A stretch of DNA of 9,864 nt from JBEKIK01 sp050013075. GTDB lineage: Bacteria > Planctomycetota > Planctomycetia > Pirellulales > Thermoguttaceae. Below are positions 6,997-9,864 of this stretch, in pieces (position 1 is the stretch's first letter; each line of letters opens with the position of its first letter). The position numbers and the translations under genes were made by a program. The stretch is from NCBI GenBank assembly GCA_050013075.1, contig JBEKFZ010000135.1:1-9864 (forward strand), read 5' to 3'. The notes below the pieces were generated by a model. The model was not told the origin of the DNA. It worked only from the letters and a program-made list of their open reading frames with translations, and did not search any database.

Positions 6997-7248
6997 ATGT
7001 ACAAGATTCCAACCGCGGCCCTCTTGTTATTATTGTTTTTTGGCCTTGCCGGATGCCAAAGCACGGCCAAGCCGAGTTTGGCCCACCCGGGTTCGGCCCA
7101 GACGCAACAAAACCGCGCGGTTCGATTCGATCCTTATCCGGAAAGCGACATAGGTCCGGCCTTGGTCGGGGTTCGGCCTCGATGCTATGAGAATCCCATT
7201 CCCGAACCCGCTCGCGCCCGCTGGCAACTGGGCAATCAATCCCAGTAA
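6997..7248 (+). CDS. Small predicted lipoprotein of unknown function
   Basis: An 83-residue protein starting six bases after a strong AAGGAG. Residues 1-20 form a lipoprotein signal: a short basic start (MYK), a hydrophobic run of Ala, Leu and Phe, then the lipobox LAGC with C20 as the lipidated cysteine, followed by QSTAKPS. The mature part is about 64 residues, hydrophilic and rich in Pro, Arg and Gln, without predicted helices or repeats. It carries the run RFDPYPESDIGP (93 bases before the VGVRPR core region ends) and a PEPARARW segment near the C-terminus. I recall similar short lipoproteins with a YP.(N/S)D.GP...G.RPR pattern in planctomycetes, but cannot check this. It has its own ribosome-binding site and terminator, so is probably monocistronic. 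It is a real gene on signal peptide, ribosome-binding site and terminator evidence; its function is unknown. Confidence 0.85.
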   Translation: MYKIPTAALLLLLFFGLAGCQSTAKPSLAHPGSAQTQQNRAVRFDPYPESDIGPALVGVRPRCYENPIPEPARARWQLGNQSQ

Positions 7249-7286
7249 TCTGTTAAGGCCGGATAATGTCGCATTATGAGTTTAGC

Positions 7287-7311
7287 CCGGGAGCTTGCTC
7301 CCGGAGTTTTT
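7287..7311 (+). terminator. Rho-independent terminator of the lipoprotein gene
   Basis: CCGGGAGC-TT-GCTCCCGG (7287-7304), a perfect GC-rich stem, is followed by AG and five T (7307-7311), 38 bases after the lipoprotein stop. It has the same GCTTGC centre as the REP-like palindrome found at 341 and 9299. Confidence 0.9.
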
Positions 7312-7505
7312 CTGGTATATCCCGACGTTTATTGCCTGACACCCAATAGCAATCTGCCCCACGATATTGGAAACCTGAGATTCATATAGTCTTCGAAGCC
7401 TTCTGCCTTTAATGGTTGCCTTCCACTTGTGGCAATACGGGTAAATGGGATAAGATTGTCTAAGCCGTCGATTTAATCTACCCTGATGCCGCAGAGCGAT
7501 TTATC
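7312..7505. other. Intergenic stretch before the pseudouridine synthase
   Basis: About 190 bases after the lipoprotein terminator. The strong terminator upstream means a promoter for the following gene should lie here. The best guess is TTGTGG (7424-7429) with TAAGAT about 18 bases on, which is weak. I see no gene, repeat or convincing RNA structure. Confidence 0.3.
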
Positions 7506-8306
7506 ATGCCTGGCACACGACCGAATAAAAATTCGCATAAGAAATTGTCCGCCGGGCCTCAGCGTCAGGGCGGTTTCTCCGCGCATGGTGCCCCGCAGCG
7601 GTTGCAAAAAGTCCTGGCGGCGGCTGGTTTGGGAAGCCGCCGTCAATGCGAAGAATTGATTACCTCCGGGCGCGTGGAAGTGGATCGTCGCGTGGTGACC
7701 GCGTTGGGCACGCGAGTCGATCCGGCCGGGCAGGAAATCCGCGTGGACGGTCAAAAACTGCCCAAGCCTAGCCTGCATTATTACGCCGTTCACAAGCCGC
7801 CCGGCGTGCTTTCCACCAACCGCGACCCGTCGGGCCGACGCCGCGTGATCGACCTTTTGCCGCCCGGCCGCGTGCGCCTGTTTACCATCGGCCGATTGGA
7901 TCTCAACAGCGAAGGGCTGATTTTGGTCACCAACGACGGCGAACTGGCCAACCGCCTGACCCACCCCCGCTACGGCGTGCGCAAAACATATCGCGTGCAA
8001 GTAGCCGGCCGGCCGGATCGCGACGTGCTCTTGAAGTTGCTCCGCGGCGTGCATCTGGCCGAAGGCACGGCCCGGGTCGAGCAGGTCCGCATCCAATCGC
8101 ATCACAAGGAAAGCACGGTGTTGGAGCTGGTGCTCCGCGAGGGCCAGAACCGCGAGATACGCCGCATTTTGGCCCGGTTGGGCCATAAGGTCATGCGCCT
8201 GATCCGCATCGCGGTGGGTCCGATCCGCCTGGGAAATCTCCCCCCCGGCGCGTCACGCCCGCTTTCCAGGGAAGAAGTCGCCGCCTTGTGGAAAGCAAAT
8301 GTGTAA
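7506..8306 (+). CDS. rRNA pseudouridine synthase, RsuA/RluB family
   Basis: A 266-residue enzyme that isomerises a uridine in ribosomal RNA to pseudouridine. A basic, low-complexity N-terminal tail (1-30) leads into an S4 RNA-binding domain (about 31-78: QRLQKVLAAAGLGSRRQCEELI..G.V.V). The catalytic domain has HKPPGVLST (96-104), the signature GRLDLNSEGLILVTNDGEL (129-147) with catalytic D132, KTYRVQV (160-166) and the late family motif REGQNREIRRIL (211-222). This is the RsuA/RluB/RluE/RluF class; the pattern and the N-terminal S4 domain favour RluB (23S rRNA) over RsuA, but the target base cannot be assigned from sequence alone. The ATG at 7506 has no strong Shine-Dalgarno. The stop codon lies within the first copy of a tandem palindromic repeat. 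Confidence 0.95.
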   Translation: MPGTRPNKNSHKKLSAGPQRQGGFSAHGAPQRLQKVLAAAGLGSRRQCEELITSGRVEVDRRVVTALGTRVDPAGQEIRVDGQKLPKPSLHYYAVHKPPGVLSTNRDPSGRRRVIDLLPPGRVRLFTIGRLDLNSEGLILVTNDGELANRLTHPRYGVRKTYRVQVAGRPDRDVLLKLLRGVHLAEGTARVEQVRIQSHHKESTVLELVLREGQNREIRRILARLGHKVMRLIRIAVGPIRLGNLPPGASRPLSREEVAALWKANV

Positions 8307-8364
8307 AGCCGCGACCATTGGTCGCGCGATAAAATATGTAAAGCCGCGACCATTGGTCGCGCGA
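8302..8364. repeat. Twin tandem palindromic repeats (2 x 28 bp, period 35)
   Basis: Two identical 28-base units at 8302-8329 and 8337-8364, separated by seven bases. Each contains the palindrome CGCGACCA-T-TGGTCGCG (8310-8326 and 8345-8361). The first unit includes the stop codon of the pseudouridine synthase gene. The units can form two separate hairpins or pair with each other. No T-run follows on the plus strand, so a REP-type repeat is more likely than a terminator. Confidence 0.85.
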
Positions 8365-8409
8365 AAAGATGTGCAACGTCATAGGTTTTTATCACATTAG
8401 ATCAAACAA

Positions 8410-9273
8410 ATGGATCATCATTTCTACGCGGATCGAGCATGGCAGGGCACGGTGCTGCTGACGGAGAACGTCCGGCTGGCTCGGGATACGTACCGCATCC
8501 GCTTTTCATGTCCTGACATCGCGCGTAAAATTCTGCCCGGACAGTTCGTCATGATTCGGCTGGCCGAGTGCAACGATCCGCTCTTGGGCCGGCCGTTGGC
8601 CTTGTACGACGTCGTGGACGGCGCCAACGGGGAGCCGGACGCTTTGGATATCGTTTATCTTGTCGTGGGCAAAATGACGTGCCGCCTGGCCGAGCTTAAG
8701 CCGGGAGCGAAATTGGAAATCTGGGGACCCTTGGGCAACGGCTTTCCGGTCGAGGAAACGAAACATCTAATTATGGTTGCCGGCGGTATCGGTCAAACGC
8801 CGTTTTTGGCCCTGGCCCGCGAATATCTCGGAGTGCATCGTTTCGGCGATCCGCCCCGAAATGTTCCCCGGGCCGAAAAAGTCACGCTTTGCTACGGCGC
8901 GCGCTCGGCCGAATACCTGGCCGGCGCGGAAGATTTCCAGCGGCTGGGCGTGGAACTTCGGCTAAGCACCGACGACGGTTCGCTGGGCCGGCGCGGGCTG
9001 GTTACCGAGTTGATCGAACCGGCAGTCAAAACCGCCGGGAATTCCTGCCGGATCGTGTGCTGCGGCCCGGAGCCGATGTTGCACTCCGCGGCCAGGATCG
9101 CCAAGCGCCTGGGCGTTCCGTGCCGGGTGTCGTTGGAAACCCCGATGGCCTGCGGCATGGGAATTTGCTTTAGCTGCGTGGCGAAAATCCGCGACGGCGT
9201 AGGCGGGTGGGACTACCGCCGCACGTGCGTCGAAGGCCCCGTGTTCGATGCCGCCGATGTGGAGTTCGATTGA
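8410..9273 (+). CDS. pyrK: Dihydroorotate dehydrogenase electron-transfer subunit (PyrK type)
   Basis: A 287-residue flavin and [2Fe-2S] reductase subunit that passes electrons from dihydroorotate dehydrogenase B to NAD+ in pyrimidine synthesis. A ferredoxin-reductase-like FAD domain (about 10-112) contains the flavin motif GRPLALYDV (60-68) and GPLGNGF (106-112). The NAD domain has GGIGQTP (125-131) and CGPEPML (218-224). The C-terminal iron-sulfur site has four cysteines, C248, C253, C256 and C273, in the spacing ACGMGICFSC...RRTC, followed by EGPVFDAADVEF, a PyrK-like ending. The length is slightly above the usual 250-270. No pyrD is visible in the window, so the partner is elsewhere. The ATG at 8410 has only a weak Shine-Dalgarno; no alternative start fits better. 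Other oxidoreductase electron-transfer subunits share this fold, but the cysteine motif and ending favour PyrK. Confidence 0.9.
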   Translation: MDHHFYADRAWQGTVLLTENVRLARDTYRIRFSCPDIARKILPGQFVMIRLAECNDPLLGRPLALYDVVDGANGEPDALDIVYLVVGKMTCRLAELKPGAKLEIWGPLGNGFPVEETKHLIMVAGGIGQTPFLALAREYLGVHRFGDPPRNVPRAEKVTLCYGARSAEYLAGAEDFQRLGVELRLSTDDGSLGRRGLVTELIEPAVKTAGNSCRIVCCGPEPMLHSAARIAKRLGVPCRVSLETPMACGMGICFSCVAKIRDGVGGWDYRRTCVEGPVFDAADVEFD

Positions 9274-9298
9274 GAACCGGCTTAAAAGATCTTCAAAC

Positions 9299-9317
9299 AA
9301 ACCGCTTGCGGTTTCGC
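9299..9317. repeat. REP-like palindrome, copy 2
   Basis: An exact second copy of the 19-base AAACCGCTTGCGGTTTCGC found at 341-359, starting 26 bases after the pyrK stop. The 16-base palindrome is perfect. No T-run follows. Its repetition after two unrelated genes marks it as an interspersed extragenic element. Confidence 0.75.
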
Positions 9318-9360
9318 GATATGCCGACTAAATGCCGTTTTCCTGAAACAATTACCATCT

Positions 9361-9386
9361 CAAACACCTGTCCAATCACAGGTTTG
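9361..9386 (+). other. Imperfect hairpin in the pyrK 3' spacer
   Basis: CAAA-(CA)-CCTGT (9361-9371) pairs with ACAGG-TTTG (9378-9386) around a CCAATC loop, with a two-base bulge. The stem is weak and no T-run follows, so the function is unclear. Confidence 0.35.
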
Positions 9387-9395
9387 AATTAGAAG

Positions 9396-9466
9396 TGGAG
9401 TTTTGCAAATTTCTCCCCTCGCCCTTTGGGAGAGGGGACATTGAATCTGTAATATGCAAAACTCCA
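9396..9466. mobile_element. MITE-like palindromic element (about 70 bp)
   Basis: Perfect 12-base terminal inverted repeats, TGGAGTTTTGCA (9396-9407) and TGCAAAACTCCA (9455-9466), enclose a second hairpin: TCCCCTCGCCC and GGGAGAGGGGA around TTT, with one mismatch. TTAGAAGTG occurs on both sides (9389-9397 and 9468-9476), overlapping the left repeat end by two bases, as expected for a target-site duplication with uncertain borders. There is no coding capacity, so any movement would need a transposase supplied in trans. Confidence 0.6.
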
Positions 9467-9525
9467 GTTAGAAGTGATATAAAATAATTTTTTTAACCGG
9501 CTCCCGACGGGCCGTGTAGTTCTTT

Positions 9526-9864
9526 ATGTTCGGCAGTCCGCTCATGTCCAAGCGCAAGCATTTTACAAATAAGCATCCTTCCCCTACCCGATTGGCAGTC
9601 GCCGTGCTTTCGCGGCTGCCCCTTGGAGTGCCGGCGGGAATAATGCTGATTGCCGTGGTTATATTCATGGCTTACCTCCCGTCCATAAACGGCGGGTTTG
9701 TCCTCGACGACGGCCTGCTTCTGACGGAAAACAAAATCATCAATGCCTCCGACGGCCTGCATCGTATTTGGTCCACGACCGAATCAGTCGACTATTGGCC
9801 GGCGACCAATACCACGTTCTGGATCGAGTGGCGGCTATGGGGAATGCACCCGGCCGGGTACCAC
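9526..9864 (+). CDS. TMTC-like polytopic membrane protein, N-terminal part (3' end outside window)
   Basis: An open frame running off the window end, 113 residues seen. An in-frame TAG at 9517-9519 limits the start to ATG 9526 or ATG 9544 (residue 7); neither has a clear Shine-Dalgarno. A basic N-terminus (about 8-30) is followed by one membrane helix (about 33-50), then an extracytoplasmic loop with the motif GGFVLDDGLLLTEN (56-69), including the acidic pair D61-D62, then IWSTTESVDYWPATNTTFWI (81-100) and EWRLWGMHPAGYH. This layout (helix, DD motif, P-T in a fixed position, G-x-x-P-x-GYH) matches GT-C-type membrane proteins of the TMTC kind, which often carry C-terminal TPR repeats and act in protein O-glycosylation. 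Function is inferred from family only; the TPR part is not visible. Confidence 0.8.
   Translation, partial: MFGSPLMSKRKHFTNKHPSPTRLAVAVLSRLPLGVPAGIMLIAVVIFMAYLPSINGGFVLDDGLLLTENKIINASDGLHRIWSTTESVDYWPATNTTFWIEWRLWGMHPAGYH

Noticed and set aside
7473..8186. Minus-strand open frame of 237 codons opposite the pseudouridine synthase
   Set aside because: The plus-strand frame has all family signatures; the antisense frame has none.
8302..8364. Possible CRISPR repeat pair
   Set aside because: Only two 28-bp units with a seven-base gap, far too short for a spacer, and no cas genes nearby.

Overview
The window looks like a chromosomal segment of a planctomycete, most likely of the Pirellula-type group. 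This rests on remembered family resemblance, not on a search. The hints are a TatC with a long extra segment after its first membrane helix, the short class I mannose-6-phosphate isomerase, a small planctomycete-style lipoprotein, an N-terminus of the large TMTC-like membrane protein family, and intergenic spacers packed with palindromes and 7-bp tandem repeats. All complete genes look intact. No phage, plasmid, CRISPR, tRNA or rRNA signal was found.

Layout. 1-223: the 3' part of a PII signalling protein gene. 224-409: a repeat-dense convergent spacer with back-to-back terminators. 410-1465 (minus): tatC. 1466-1571: a divergent promoter region. 1572-2540: manA. 2541-2804: the kinase leader. 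2805-5897 and 5894-6796: a two-gene signalling operon, namely a CHASE-PAS hybrid histidine kinase with REC and HPt domains, translationally coupled to a REC-GGDEF diguanylate cyclase. 6997-7248: a small lipoprotein with its own strong ribosome-binding site and terminator. 7506-8306: an RsuA/RluB-family rRNA pseudouridine synthase, whose stop codon starts a pair of tandem palindromic repeats. 8410-9273: a PyrK-type flavin/iron-sulfur electron-transfer subunit. 9274-9525: a spacer with a second copy of a REP-like palindrome and a MITE-like element of about 70 bp. 9526 to the end: the start of a TMTC-like polytopic membrane protein.

The genes do unrelated jobs: nitrogen signalling, protein export, sugar-phosphate metabolism, c-di-GMP signalling, rRNA modification, pyrimidine synthesis and probable surface glycosylation. 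The only clear functional unit is the kinase/cyclase pair. There a predicted periplasmic ligand sensor would feed phosphate through an internal receiver and HPt domain to the cyclase's receiver and so set c-di-GMP output.

I see no clearly new multi-gene system. The most unusual material is a PII protein lacking both classical T-loop modification residues and carrying a B-loop insertion, and the set of palindromic elements placed at gene 3' ends. These include two related terminators with compensatory arm changes, a palindrome shared 9 kb apart, and a MITE-like element.
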